64,000 nucleotides of DNA from Klebsiella michiganensis. GTDB taxonomy: Bacteria; Pseudomonadota; Gammaproteobacteria; Enterobacterales; Enterobacteriaceae. Location: contig CP011077.1 of the NCBI GenBank assembly GCA_000963575.1, forward strand, positions 1,240,001 to 1,304,000, read 5' to 3'. The notes below the pieces were generated by a model. The model worked only from the letters and a program-made list of their open reading frames with translations, searched no databases and was not told the origin of the DNA. A program made the translations under genes and the position numbers. Positions 51,438-59,060 of the stretch are shown piece by piece. Position 1 is the stretch's first letter. Each line of letters opens with the position of its first letter.

Positions 51438-52229
51438 TTAGCAGAGTGTGGCGACAATCACCCTGTCCGCATTGAAATATGCTGTGATCTTAGCACCTTC
51501 TACCAGCGCCTGTTGTTCTACATGAGTATTCGGCAGGGTGGCACACAGCGTCTGGCCATCGGCTAGTTGAACCAGCACTTCACTTTGTTCTTTGCCTTGC
51601 TCAATGCTGCTGATTTTCCCCGGCAGCTGGTTATCGGCATTGCCCGCTGCATGAGCATCTGTCGTGACGTCTATCCACGGTGCTTTGATGAGCACCAGCA
51701 CTTCTTTGCCTTCGTCCAGCCCCAGCCGCTCTGCGCTTTGGCGGGTAATCGCTGCTTTCAGGCGCGTTTCGCCGTCAGCCAGCAGAATATCGACGTGCTG
51801 CTGAACCTGTTCGTCATCGCGCTTTAGCACGGTACCAAACAGCTGATTGCGGGCGCTGGTTTGCAGCGAAAAGCGGGAGATGGCGGCGAGCAGGCTGTCC
51901 AAAGGCAGAGCATCATCCTGTAGGACATCAAACGCTTTTTGCTGAATCTGCGCTAGCAGATCGTAGAGCTGAATTAGGCGCTCACCGTAACGGGTGAGTA
52001 CGGCGCCGCCGCCGCCTTTGCCGCCGGTGGCGCGATCAACCAGGCTTGATTCTGCCAACTGGTTCATTTCGTTAATCGCATCCCAGGCGCTTTTGTAACT
52101 GATGCCTGCCAGTTTCGCCCCCTGGCTAATAGAGCCCGTGTGGCGAATTTGTTTAAGCAGCGCAATGCGTCGCGGGTCGGCGAACAGCCGTTGCTGGAGT
52201 TTCAGCGTTAACAAAATTTCAGCTTGCAT
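51438..52229 (-). CDS. modE: Molybdate-responsive regulator ModE
   Basis: 263 residues (262 in E. coli). The N-terminal winged helix-turn-helix (about 1-110) has LLKQIRHTGSISQGAKLAGISYKSAWDAINEMN and RATGGKGGGGAVLTRYG. Two C-terminal MOP-type molybdate-binding domains (about 125-190 and 200-262) have SARNQLFGTV and NQLPGKISSIEQG. With molybdate it represses modABC; a matching palindrome precedes modA at 52652-52675. It is divergent from acrZ. Confidence 0.96.
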   Translation of the reverse strand: MQAEILLTLKLQQRLFADPRRIALLKQIRHTGSISQGAKLAGISYKSAWDAINEMNQLAESSLVDRATGGKGGGGAVLTRYGERLIQLYDLLAQIQQKAFDVLQDDALPLDSLLAAISRFSLQTSARNQLFGTVLKRDDEQVQQHVDILLADGETRLKAAITRQSAERLGLDEGKEVLVLIKAPWIDVTTDAHAAGNADNQLPGKISSIEQGKEQSEVLVQLADGQTLCATLPNTHVEQQALVEGAKITAYFNADRVIVATLC

Positions 52230-52357
52230 GGTCTCTCCGTGCCAGAAAAACCCTTATTTTCCTCTATTGTGCCGATCCGGGCAAATGGCACAAAAGGAGA
52301 GTGCGTTTTTCTCAACTGCCGCTAGAATAATCATTCTCGCTTTTGCCGGAGGCAACT

Positions 52358-52510
52358 ATGTTCGAGTTATTGAAAAGCCTGGTGTTTGCTGTGGTCATGG
52401 TGCCGGTTGTGATGGCAGTGATCCTCGGTCTCATCTACGGATTGGGTGAAGTGTTTAACGTCTTTTCAAAAGTGGGTCATCGCGACCAACAGCCGAAACA
52501 GCATCACTGA
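52358..52510 (+). CDS. acrZ: AcrAB-TolC efflux accessory peptide AcrZ
   Basis: 50 residues (49 in E. coli): one membrane helix (MFELLKSLVFAVVMVPVVMA, then VILGLIYGLGEVFNVF) and a hydrophilic His/Gln-rich tail. AcrZ binds AcrB in the inner membrane and broadens its drug range. It is preceded by GCCGGAGGC as ribosome-binding site and followed 8 bases later by a terminator. It lies between modE and modA, as in E. coli. Confidence 0.92.
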   Translation: MFELLKSLVFAVVMVPVVMAVILGLIYGLGEVFNVFSKVGHRDQQPKQHH

Positions 52511-52517
52511 TTCCCTG

Positions 52518-52550
52518 AAGGCCCGGCATTTGCCGGGCTTTCTCTTTCTT
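52518..52550 (+). terminator. Rho-independent terminator after acrZ
   Basis: Stem GCCCGGCA / TGCCGGGC with a 2-base core loop, followed by TTTCTCTTTCTT. It separates acrZ from modABC. Confidence 0.87.
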
Positions 52551-52651
52551 CTGCCTTCTCCAGTAAACGCGCGCTTTCTCTTGATCCTCGTCAAGAACTT
52601 TAAAGCCCTTCTTTTTTCTGCCGATAAATTCTGTATCTTCCGCATTGCAAT

Positions 52652-52675
52652 CGTTATATTTCAGGTTACATAACG
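52652..52675 (+). promoter_or_regulatory. ModE operator of modABC
   Basis: Imperfect palindrome CGTTATATT-TCAGGT-TACATAACG, similar to the ModE-binding palindrome with CGTTATAT-type arms. It ends 19 bp before the modA start codon, placing it over the promoter and early transcript, as expected for a molybdate-dependent repressor. Confidence 0.72.
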
Positions 52676-52694
52676 AAACAAACGGAGTGAAAAC

Positions 52695-53471
52695 ATGAAT
52701 CAATGTTGGGTTCGCCTCGCCCTGGGTGCGGCTTTATCGGTTTCTCTGGTCGGTCAGGCACTGGCTGAAGGCAACAAAATTACCGTCTTTGCGGCAGCAT
52801 CGTTAACCAATGCGATGCAGGATATTGCCACGCAATATCAGAAAGAGAAGAACGTTGAGATCGCTTCTTCTTTTGCCTCTTCTTCCACGCTGGCTCGCCA
52901 GATTGAAGCGGGGGCACCAGCCGATCTGTTTATTTCTGCCGATCAGAAGTGGATGGATTATGCTGTTGAGAAAGACACCATTAAAACGGACACCCGCGAA
53001 ACGCTGCTGGGCAACAGTCTGGTCGTCGTCGCACCGGCCGCCAGCAAGCAGGGCGACATCGCCATTGATGCGAAAACTGACTGGGCATCGCTGTTAAAAG
53101 GCGGCCGTCTGGCCGTGGGCGATCCCGATCATGTTCCGGCGGGCATTTACGCCAAAGAAGCGCTGCAAAAACTGGGTGCCTGGGACAGCTTATCCAGTAA
53201 ACTTGCTCCGGCCGAAGACGTTCGTGGTGCCCTGGCGCTGGTTGAGCGTGATGAAGCTCCGCTGGGCATCGTTTACGGCTCTGACGCCGTTGCCGGAAAA
53301 GGTGTGAAAGTGGTGGGGACCTTCCCGGAAGATTCCCACAAAAAAGTGGAATACCCGATTGCGATTGTTAAAGGCCACGATAACCCGTCAGTGACCGCGT
53401 TCTATAGCTATCTGAAAGGACCGGAAGCGGCGAAAGTCTTCCAAAAATACGGATTTACGACGAAACAATGA
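52695..53471 (+). CDS. modA: Molybdate-binding periplasmic protein ModA
   Basis: 258 residues (257 in E. coli). The Sec signal peptide NQCWVRLALGAALSVSLVGQALA is cleaved before Glu25. The mature part has molybdate-binding landmarks TVFAAASLTNAMQDIA, FASSSTLARQIEAGAPADLFISAD and the C-terminal FYSYLKGPEAAKVFQKYGF. It captures molybdate or tungstate and delivers it to ModBC. The stop overlaps the modB ATG (ATGA). Confidence 0.97.
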   Translation: MNQCWVRLALGAALSVSLVGQALAEGNKITVFAAASLTNAMQDIATQYQKEKNVEIASSFASSSTLARQIEAGAPADLFISADQKWMDYAVEKDTIKTDTRETLLGNSLVVVAPAASKQGDIAIDAKTDWASLLKGGRLAVGDPDHVPAGIYAKEALQKLGAWDSLSSKLAPAEDVRGALALVERDEAPLGIVYGSDAVAGKGVKVVGTFPEDSHKKVEYPIAIVKGHDNPSVTAFYSYLKGPEAAKVFQKYGFTTKQ

Positions 53472-54160
53472 TATTGAGCGATCCCGAGTGGCAGGCAGTA
53501 CTGCTAAGCCTAAAAGTCTCATCCATTGCGGTACTGTTCAGTCTTCCTATCGGGATCTTCTTTGCCTGGGTGTTGGTTCGCTGTCGTTTCCCGGGCAAAG
53601 CCTTGCTCGACAGCCTGATTCATCTTCCCTTAGTCCTGCCGCCGGTCGTGGTGGGGTATCTGCTCTTGGTGGCCTTTGGCCGCCGCGGTTTTATTGGCGC
53701 CTGGCTGTATGACTGGTTTGGCATTACCTTCGCGTTTAGCTGGCGAGGGGCGGTGCTGGCGGCGGCCGTTATGTCTTTCCCGCTGATGGTTAGGGCGATC
53801 CGCCTGGCGCTGGAAGGGGTTGATCTCCGTCTTGAGCAGGCGGCCAGAACCCTGGGCGCAGGCCGCTGGCGCGTCTTTTGCACTATCACTTTACCGTTAA
53901 CGCTGCCGGGCATTATTGCCGGTACCGTGCTGGCCTTTGCCCGTTCGCTGGGGGAATTTGGCGCGACAATCACCTTTGTTTCCAACATTCCCGGGGAAAC
54001 CCGAACGCTGCCTTCGGCCATGTATACCCTGATTCAAACCCCCGGCGGAGAAAGCGCCGCCGCACGTTTGTGCCTGATAGCTATCGCGCTGGCGATGGCC
54101 TCGCTACTGGTGGCTGAATGGCTGGCGAGAGTCAGCCGTAAACGTATGGGGGCAAACTGA
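53468..54160 (+). CDS. modB: Molybdate ABC transporter permease ModB
   Basis: 230 residues (229 in E. coli) with about five membrane helices. The ABC-permease coupling loop lies near residues 120-150 (LEQAARTLGAGRWRVFCTITLP), with FARSLGEFGATITFVSNIPGETRT after it. It forms the membrane channel with ModC as ATPase. The ATGA overlap with modA and the TGATG overlap with modC make modABC fully coupled. Confidence 0.97.
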   Translation: MILSDPEWQAVLLSLKVSSIAVLFSLPIGIFFAWVLVRCRFPGKALLDSLIHLPLVLPPVVVGYLLLVAFGRRGFIGAWLYDWFGITFAFSWRGAVLAAAVMSFPLMVRAIRLALEGVDLRLEQAARTLGAGRWRVFCTITLPLTLPGIIAGTVLAFARSLGEFGATITFVSNIPGETRTLPSAMYTLIQTPGGESAAARLCLIAIALAMASLLVAEWLARVSRKRMGAN

Positions 54161-55218
54161 TGCTTGAACTTAACTTCGTGCAAACGCTGGGTACGCATCG
54201 GCTGGAAATCAATGAAACCCTGCCGGGCCAGGGGATCACTGCAGTTTTTGGCGTCTCGGGCGCAGGGAAAACCTCACTAATTAATGCGATTAGCGGCCTG
54301 ACTAAGCCTGAGCAGGGGCGTATCGTGCTAAACGATCGCGTTCTGAGCGATGCTGAAAAACAACTTTACCTGCCGCCGGAAAAGCGCCGGGTAGGCTATG
54401 TGTTCCAGGATGCGCGTCTGTTCCCGCACTACCGTGTACGGGGGAACCTGAAATACGGCATGGCCAAAACGATGGCCGGGCAGTTCGATAAGCTGGTGGC
54501 ATTGCTCGGCATCGAAGATTTGCTGGAGCGTTTTCCCTGGAGTCTTTCCGGCGGTGAAAAACAGCGCGTTGCCATTGGGCGAGCTCTTCTGACCGCGCCG
54601 GAGCTGCTGCTGCTGGACGAACCGCTTGCCTCGCTGGATATTCCCCGTAAACGCGAATTATTGCCTTATCTCCAACGGCTCGCCCGCGAGATCAACATCC
54701 CCATGCTGTACGTGAGCCACTCGCTGGAGGAGATCCTACATCTGGCGGACAAAGTACTGGTGCTGGATGCGGGAAACGTGAAGGCGTTCGGCAACCTTGA
54801 AGAGGTTTGGGGCAGCAGCGTGATGCACCCTTGGCTGCCTAAAGAGCAGCAAAGCAGCGTGCTGAAAGTCACCGTACTGGAGCACCATCCTCATTACGCC
54901 ATGACGGCGCTGGCGCTTGGCGATCAGCATCTGTGGGTGAACAAAATCGACAAACCGGTGCAGGCTCCGCTGCGCATTCGCATCCAGGCGTCTGACGTCT
55001 CGCTGGTGCTTCAGCCGCCGATTAACAGCAGTATTCGTAACGTGCTGCGGGCGAGGGTTGCCCAGTGCTTTGACGACGAAGGGCAGGTGGAGGTTCAGCT
55101 AGAAGTAGGTTCCCGCACGCTGTGGGCGCGCATCAGCCCCTGGGCCAGAGACGAATTGGCGGTAAAACCAGGCCAGTGGCTGTATGCGCAAGTGAAAAGC
55201 GTGTCGATCGCAACCTGA
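54160..55218 (+). CDS. modC: Molybdate ABC transporter ATP-binding protein ModC
   Basis: 352 residues, as in E. coli. The ABC domain (1-225) has Walker A GVSGAGKTS, Q-loop FQDARLFPHY, signature SLSGGEKQRVAIGRAL, Walker B LLLLDEPLASLD and the switch His in YVSHSLEE. A C-terminal MOP domain (about 285-352) may sense molybdate. Its TGA stop is directly followed by the last codon of the convergent ybhA, with no spacer for a terminator. Confidence 0.97.
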   Translation: MLELNFVQTLGTHRLEINETLPGQGITAVFGVSGAGKTSLINAISGLTKPEQGRIVLNDRVLSDAEKQLYLPPEKRRVGYVFQDARLFPHYRVRGNLKYGMAKTMAGQFDKLVALLGIEDLLERFPWSLSGGEKQRVAIGRALLTAPELLLLDEPLASLDIPRKRELLPYLQRLAREINIPMLYVSHSLEEILHLADKVLVLDAGNVKAFGNLEEVWGSSVMHPWLPKEQQSSVLKVTVLEHHPHYAMTALALGDQHLWVNKIDKPVQAPLRIRIQASDVSLVLQPPINSSIRNVLRARVAQCFDDEGQVEVQLEVGSRTLWARISPWARDELAVKPGQWLYAQVKSVSIAT

Positions 55219-56049
55219 TTACAACACGTACTTATAAAGCGTTTCGGCGATCCCGGTTTCCAGATTTGTGCCGATAGTCATATTAGCGCGAGATTTTATC
55301 GCGTCGTCGGCATTGCCCATGGCCACGCCCATTCCGGCGCTTTCCAGCATACTCAGATCGTTGTAGTTGTCGCCAAATGCAATCACCTGATCCATTGCCA
55401 GCCCCTGAGATGCCACCCACTGGGCCAGGCGTGCGCCCTTACTGTTGCCGCGCTGGGCGACATCAACCTGATCGTGCCAGGACCATTCGCAGGCGAGATC
55501 CAGTTCGCGCTCTACCTCAAGGGTAAATTGCTTGAGCTTAGGAATGTCTGAATCCGTCAGGGCGAATTTCCAGATAGACCCGACATTCTGAGCCGCCTCT
55601 TTCAGTGAGGGCACGCTGCGGAAAACGGGACGCTGGTGTTCAGGTAATGATTGCGCCCAGGTTTGGGTGCGGGCGACGTGAGCTTTGACGTGTTCTGAGC
55701 TTTCGAGATAGAGCATCGCATCGTCGACGTACATCAGGCCATGTACGCGGTGAGCGGTCAGCAAATCGACCATTTGCGTCGCCTGCTCCGGACGAAGAGG
55801 ATCGGACGCCAGAACCTTTTTTGCATGATAATCATACAAATAAGTGCCATTACAGCAAATTGCAGGTGTATCCAGAGCCAGTGCCTGATAAAAAGGATGT
55901 ATGGCGACATGATGGCGACCCGTTACGATAACCACTTTCACGCCCGCTTCGCGAGCTTGCTGAAGGGCCGTAATGGACTCCGGGAGAATAGTTTTTTGCG
56001 GGGTCAGCAGGGTGCCATCGAGATCGAGAGCAATTACGCGATAACTCAT
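55219..56049 (-). CDS. ybhA: HAD-family phosphatase YbhA (pyridoxal phosphate phosphatase)
   Basis: 276 residues (272 in E. coli), Cof-type HAD hydrolase. Motif I DLDGTLL gives the nucleophile Asp (residue 9) and acid Asp11. Motif II is VIVTGRH, motif III has the Lys in QRGNSKGARLAQW, and motif IV is IAFGDNYNDLSMLE. The E. coli enzyme dephosphorylates pyridoxal 5'-phosphate and sugar phosphates such as fructose 1,6-bisphosphate. It is transcribed towards modC, stop to stop. Confidence 0.94.
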   Translation of the reverse strand: MSYRVIALDLDGTLLTPQKTILPESITALQQAREAGVKVVIVTGRHHVAIHPFYQALALDTPAICCNGTYLYDYHAKKVLASDPLRPEQATQMVDLLTAHRVHGLMYVDDAMLYLESSEHVKAHVARTQTWAQSLPEHQRPVFRSVPSLKEAAQNVGSIWKFALTDSDIPKLKQFTLEVERELDLACEWSWHDQVDVAQRGNSKGARLAQWVASQGLAMDQVIAFGDNYNDLSMLESAGMGVAMGNADDAIKSRANMTIGTNLETGIAETLYKYVL

Positions 56050-56177
56050 TTAGGGTTCCAGTCATTATTCATAAGGTTCGTTCCGATGGTACACCGCTCA
56101 CGCTGTAGCGCAAAATAGCCCGAGCCGTGAGCCGGCCTTATGATGCTTACTTACGACGTCAGGAGGAAAGTAAAGTC

Positions 56178-57176
56178 ATGAAACAGACAGTCTATACCGC
56201 CAGCCCGGAAAGCCAGCAGATCCACGTCTGGACGCTGCACGCCAGCGGCGAAATGACCCTTGTGCAGGTGGTTGATGCCCCGGGGCAAGTACAGCCGATG
56301 GTCATCAGCCCGGATAAACGCTTCCTGTACGTTGGCGTACGCCCTGAGTTTCGCGTAGTGGCTTACCGTATTACGCCGGATGATGGCTCTCTGACGGAAG
56401 CCGGCGTGGCGCCTTTGCCAGGCAGCCCAACCCATATTTCTACCGATCGTAAAGGCCGCTTCCTGTTCAGCGCTTCATACAACGCGGCAAACGTGGCGGT
56501 GATTAGCCTTGAAAATGAGGGGCTGCCGGGCGAAACCGTTGACCTGGTCGAAGGGCTGGACGGCTGCCACTCGGCGAATATCTCCCCGGATAACCGCACG
56601 CTCTGGACGCCGGCCCTGAAGCAGGATCGTATTTGTCTGTTCACGCTGTCCGACGACGGCAAGCTGGTGGCACAAACGCCTGCTGAGGTCACGACGGTTG
56701 AGGGCGCGGGCCCACGTCATATGGCGTTTCACCCGAACCAGCAATATGCGTACTGCGTCAACGAGCTGAACAGCACCGTTGATGTCTGGGAACTGCGCGA
56801 CCCGCACGGCAAAATTGAATGTGTTCAGACGCTGGACTTTATGCCGCCAGGTTTCACCGGTACCCGCTGGGCTGCCGATATCCACATCACACCGGACGGT
56901 CGTCATCTTTATGCCTGTGACCGCACCGCCAGCATTATTACCGTATTCAGCGTATCAGAAGACGGTAGCGTGCTGAACATCGAAGGCTACCAGCCGACGG
57001 AAGAGCAGCCTCGCGGCTTCAATGTTGACCACAGCGGTAAGTACCTGGTGGCCGTCGGGCAGAAATCCCATCATGCCGCAGTGTACAAAATTAATGGCGA
57101 GCAGGGACTACTGGAAGAGAAAGGTCGCTACGCGGTCGGGCAGGGCCCAATGTGGGTTGTGATTAACGCGCACTGA
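56178..57176 (+). CDS. pgl: 6-phosphogluconolactonase Pgl
   Basis: 332 residues (331 in E. coli); seven-bladed beta-propeller lactonase of the YbhE type. It hydrolyses 6-phosphogluconolactone in the oxidative pentose phosphate pathway. Blade motifs such as PMVISPDKRFLYVGVRPEFRV, GCHSANISPDNRTLW, GPRHMAFHPNQQYAYCVNELN and DIHITPDGRHLYACDR recur. The start at 56178 follows a strong AGGAGGAAAG; an upstream in-frame GTG (56127) is not supported by the family. It is monocistronic with a strong terminator. E. coli K-12 has ybhD-ybhJ between pgl and ybhC; here they are absent. Confidence 0.96.
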   Translation: MKQTVYTASPESQQIHVWTLHASGEMTLVQVVDAPGQVQPMVISPDKRFLYVGVRPEFRVVAYRITPDDGSLTEAGVAPLPGSPTHISTDRKGRFLFSASYNAANVAVISLENEGLPGETVDLVEGLDGCHSANISPDNRTLWTPALKQDRICLFTLSDDGKLVAQTPAEVTTVEGAGPRHMAFHPNQQYAYCVNELNSTVDVWELRDPHGKIECVQTLDFMPPGFTGTRWAADIHITPDGRHLYACDRTASIITVFSVSEDGSVLNIEGYQPTEEQPRGFNVDHSGKYLVAVGQKSHHAAVYKINGEQGLLEEKGRYAVGQGPMWVVINAH

Positions 57177-57186
57177 TTGTCAGCCA

Positions 57187-57216
57187 TAAAAAAACCTCGC
57201 CGCGGCGAGGTTTTTT
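57187..57216. terminator. Bidirectional terminator between pgl and ybhC
   Basis: AAAAAACCTCGCCG / CGGCGAGGTTTTTT, a perfect inverted repeat with A- and T-runs. It ends pgl (plus) and ybhC (minus). Confidence 0.93.
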
Positions 57217-57232
57217 CTTACTGAGTTTAAAA

Positions 57233-58513
57233 TTACTTCTCTTCGACGACCGGGCTGCCTACTCCGCGGTTATTGAACTCCCACATGCGGTTGAAGCTCG
57301 GGTCATTCAGATCGCGTTTGATAGCGCCTTTATCGTCTTTGGTGCCAACGTTGCCAGCGAACGGACGCTTAGACTCCAGCGCATCGCCCCACGGCTTAGC
57401 CGTATTGAAACCTTCGTTAATCACGCTGTCGCGGATCACAACCTGGCCATTCGCGGCCTGGCCGTTTTCACCGGCTAAATCCCATGAGCGACCCAACTGA
57501 GCGTCACCGGCTGCGGTAAAGCGGCTGTTAATCGCCAGGAAGCCATAGTAGATGTTCGGCAGAGTGGCTGGCGCGAACACGGAACCTTCTTTGGTGCGGC
57601 TGTTCACCAGGCGGAAATCGGTATTGTCGAACACCACGGCACCGCGGCCTGCTACCACATCCACATCGCCTTCAATATAGCTGTTGGTTACCAGCGTGCG
57701 CGGCTGACGGTTGGTCAACATGCGGTTCTGAACGTCGCTGTTGGTGACGAAGAATGTGTTCTGACGGCCCAGCAGGTGAACGTTATTCAGCTGTACTTTA
57801 TCGCCATCGCTGCGCAGTGCAACGGCCTGGTGATTACCGGCATCCACGCTGTCGCCCAGGGTATTCTGGATGGTCAGGTTCTGGAGCTGCAGGCCATTAT
57901 TCTGTGACCAAACGGCTGCGGAACACATCACGCCCACGGTCGCGCCGCGGCGGCTCTGGCAGTTATCAAACATGTACCAGGCTGGTTTCCCTGGCATGTA
58001 TTTTCCGCCCGGATTAACGGTGCGACGCCAGGTTGTCGGGTCGGTTTCAGAGTCCAGCGTCAGGCCGATTTTGACATCGTCCGCGTTGCCAGAAGTGCCG
58101 TACAGCGTCACGCTGCCGGAAGCCGCAGGAATATAAACCGTACCTTCATATTGACCCGGCATAATGGCGATATACAGGCGAGAGCTGCTGTGCTTAATAA
58201 TCGCTGCGTCCACCGCGGCCTGGACTGATGTGTGGGTGACGCCAGGTGTACCGGCAGGGCCCACCACGAAATCAGGCTGCTGAGGCGTGCGAATCGAGGA
58301 CGGTGTCCACGGGGCTTCATTTGGGTTCATCGCGGTGAAGTAGCGCGCTGCAACAAAATTCTGTGCTTCGTCAGCCGCCAGGATCGGGCGGGACTGGGTT
58401 CCCGGCGCCGCCTGAGTAGACGGTTTGTCCTGGGGTGGGGTTGAGCTACATGCACTCAGCGCCATTGCGAAAGCCAGGGCTGCGGCGCGACGAGAAACCG
58501 ATAATGTGTTCAA
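57233..58513 (-). CDS. ybhC: Outer-membrane lipoprotein YbhC, pectinesterase-like acyl-CoA thioesterase
   Basis: 426 residues (427 in E. coli). The lipoprotein signal has Cys22 in MALSACSSTPP (outer-membrane sorting by Ser-Ser). The body is a right-handed beta-helix of the pectin methylesterase family, with SVQAAVDAAI, GLQLQNLTIQNTLGDS and GRQNTFFVTN. The active-site region reads YIEGDVDVVAGRGAVVFDN, where true pectinesterases have GTVDFIFG. The E. coli homologue is reported not to act on pectin and to have thioesterase activity. The start is TTG at 58513, matching the family N-terminus MNTLSVSR. E. coli has ybhB just upstream; that gene is absent. Confidence 0.92.
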   Translation of the reverse strand: MNTLSVSRRAAALAFAMALSACSSTPPQDKPSTQAAPGTQSRPILAADEAQNFVAARYFTAMNPNEAPWTPSSIRTPQQPDFVVGPAGTPGVTHTSVQAAVDAAIIKHSSSRLYIAIMPGQYEGTVYIPAASGSVTLYGTSGNADDVKIGLTLDSETDPTTWRRTVNPGGKYMPGKPAWYMFDNCQSRRGATVGVMCSAAVWSQNNGLQLQNLTIQNTLGDSVDAGNHQAVALRSDGDKVQLNNVHLLGRQNTFFVTNSDVQNRMLTNRQPRTLVTNSYIEGDVDVVAGRGAVVFDNTDFRLVNSRTKEGSVFAPATLPNIYYGFLAINSRFTAAGDAQLGRSWDLAGENGQAANGQVVIRDSVINEGFNTAKPWGDALESKRPFAGNVGTKDDKGAIKRDLNDPSFNRMWEFNNRGVGSPVVEEK

Positions 58514-58588
58514 GGTTGCTCCTTGCTGTACGGTGGAATAGAGGGTTATCTCAAAGCCTGACTTTTTATACTAAGTTGAGCGAAACGG

Positions 58589-58613
58589 GAAGCCGATTGT
58601 GCAAATCGGCTTC
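58589..58613 (-). terminator. Probable terminator after the small exported protein gene
   Basis: Ten-bp stem GAAGCCGATT / AATCGGCTTC with a 5-base loop, 46 bp past the stop of the gene at 58659-58898. The T-rich tail is weak on the minus strand. It separates that gene from ybhC, whose -10-like TATAAA lies just downstream. Confidence 0.55.
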
Positions 58614-58658
58614 AGAAAGGGGGAAGTGAGTATTTTCCGGCGATGAAAAAGCGTTTCG

Positions 58659-58898
58659 TTATTCTTTTTCTACAGAGTACTGGCCGTTCTTTTTGCGAAT
58701 AATATATTTGTGGTCATCATCGCAGGAGACGGTAAGTGAACCCCCGAATGCGGCAGGGTAAACGCTGTTCACGGTATCGCACTGATAACCCGCCTGGCGA
58801 ATCACTGACTGTGACTCCGCCTTTAGCTGGGGCGAGCCGGTATCGGCAAAGGCACTGCCTGCCATCAGGCAGAAGCTGAGTACAACGGTTCTCTTCAT
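58659..58898 (-). CDS. Small exported protein of unknown function
   Basis: 79 residues. A clear Sec signal peptide, MKRTVVLSFCLMAGSAFA, is followed by a mature part of about 61 residues. The mature protein contains exactly two Cys (in GYQCDTVNSV and TVSCDDDHK), likely a disulfide in the periplasm. A short beta-rich end, KYIIRKKNGQYSVEKE, resembles small YcgJ/PepSY-like periplasmic proteins only in general style; I do not recognise the family. It sits where E. coli has ybhB, between ybhC and bioA, all on the minus strand. Codon use looks like the neighbours, and hairpins flank it on both sides, so it is probably its own transcription unit. Confidence 0.75.
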   Translation of the reverse strand: MKRTVVLSFCLMAGSAFADTGSPQLKAESQSVIRQAGYQCDTVNSVYPAAFGGSLTVSCDDDHKYIIRKKNGQYSVEKE

Positions 58899-59017
58899 TT
58901 CTGTCTCTCTGTGATGTGGGTCTGGTGAAACGTTAATCGGCAGCGAGACGGGAAGGGATTAATAACTTAACCGGATTTATTTGTGTAAATTAATTTCAGA
59001 AATCGATTAGCGAAGGG

Positions 59018-59052
59018 CAGACCAGGCCGGCAAGCGATGCCGGCCTGGTCTG
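59018..59052 (-). terminator. Strong hairpin behind bioA
   Basis: Perfect 15-bp stem CAGACCAGGCCGGCA / TGCCGGCCTGGTCTG with a 5-base loop, 8 bp past the bioA stop. The minus-strand tail is CCCTTCGC with no real T-run, so this is either a weak intrinsic terminator or an mRNA 3'-end stabiliser. It is too perfect to be a usual REP unit. Confidence 0.6.
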
Positions 59053-59060
59053 GGCAGAAG

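Noticed and set aside
52280..52310. Possible MarA/SoxS/Rob box (GGCACAAAAGG) before acrZ
   Set aside because: Only the GCAC half fits the marbox consensus; the second half is poor, so it is not listed although acrZ is MarA-controlled in E. coli.
57233..58513. YbhC as a plant-pathogen pectinase
   Set aside because: The fold is pectinesterase-like, but the active-site loop departs from the pectinesterase signature, the protein is an outer-membrane lipoprotein, and the E. coli homologue is reported inactive on pectin.
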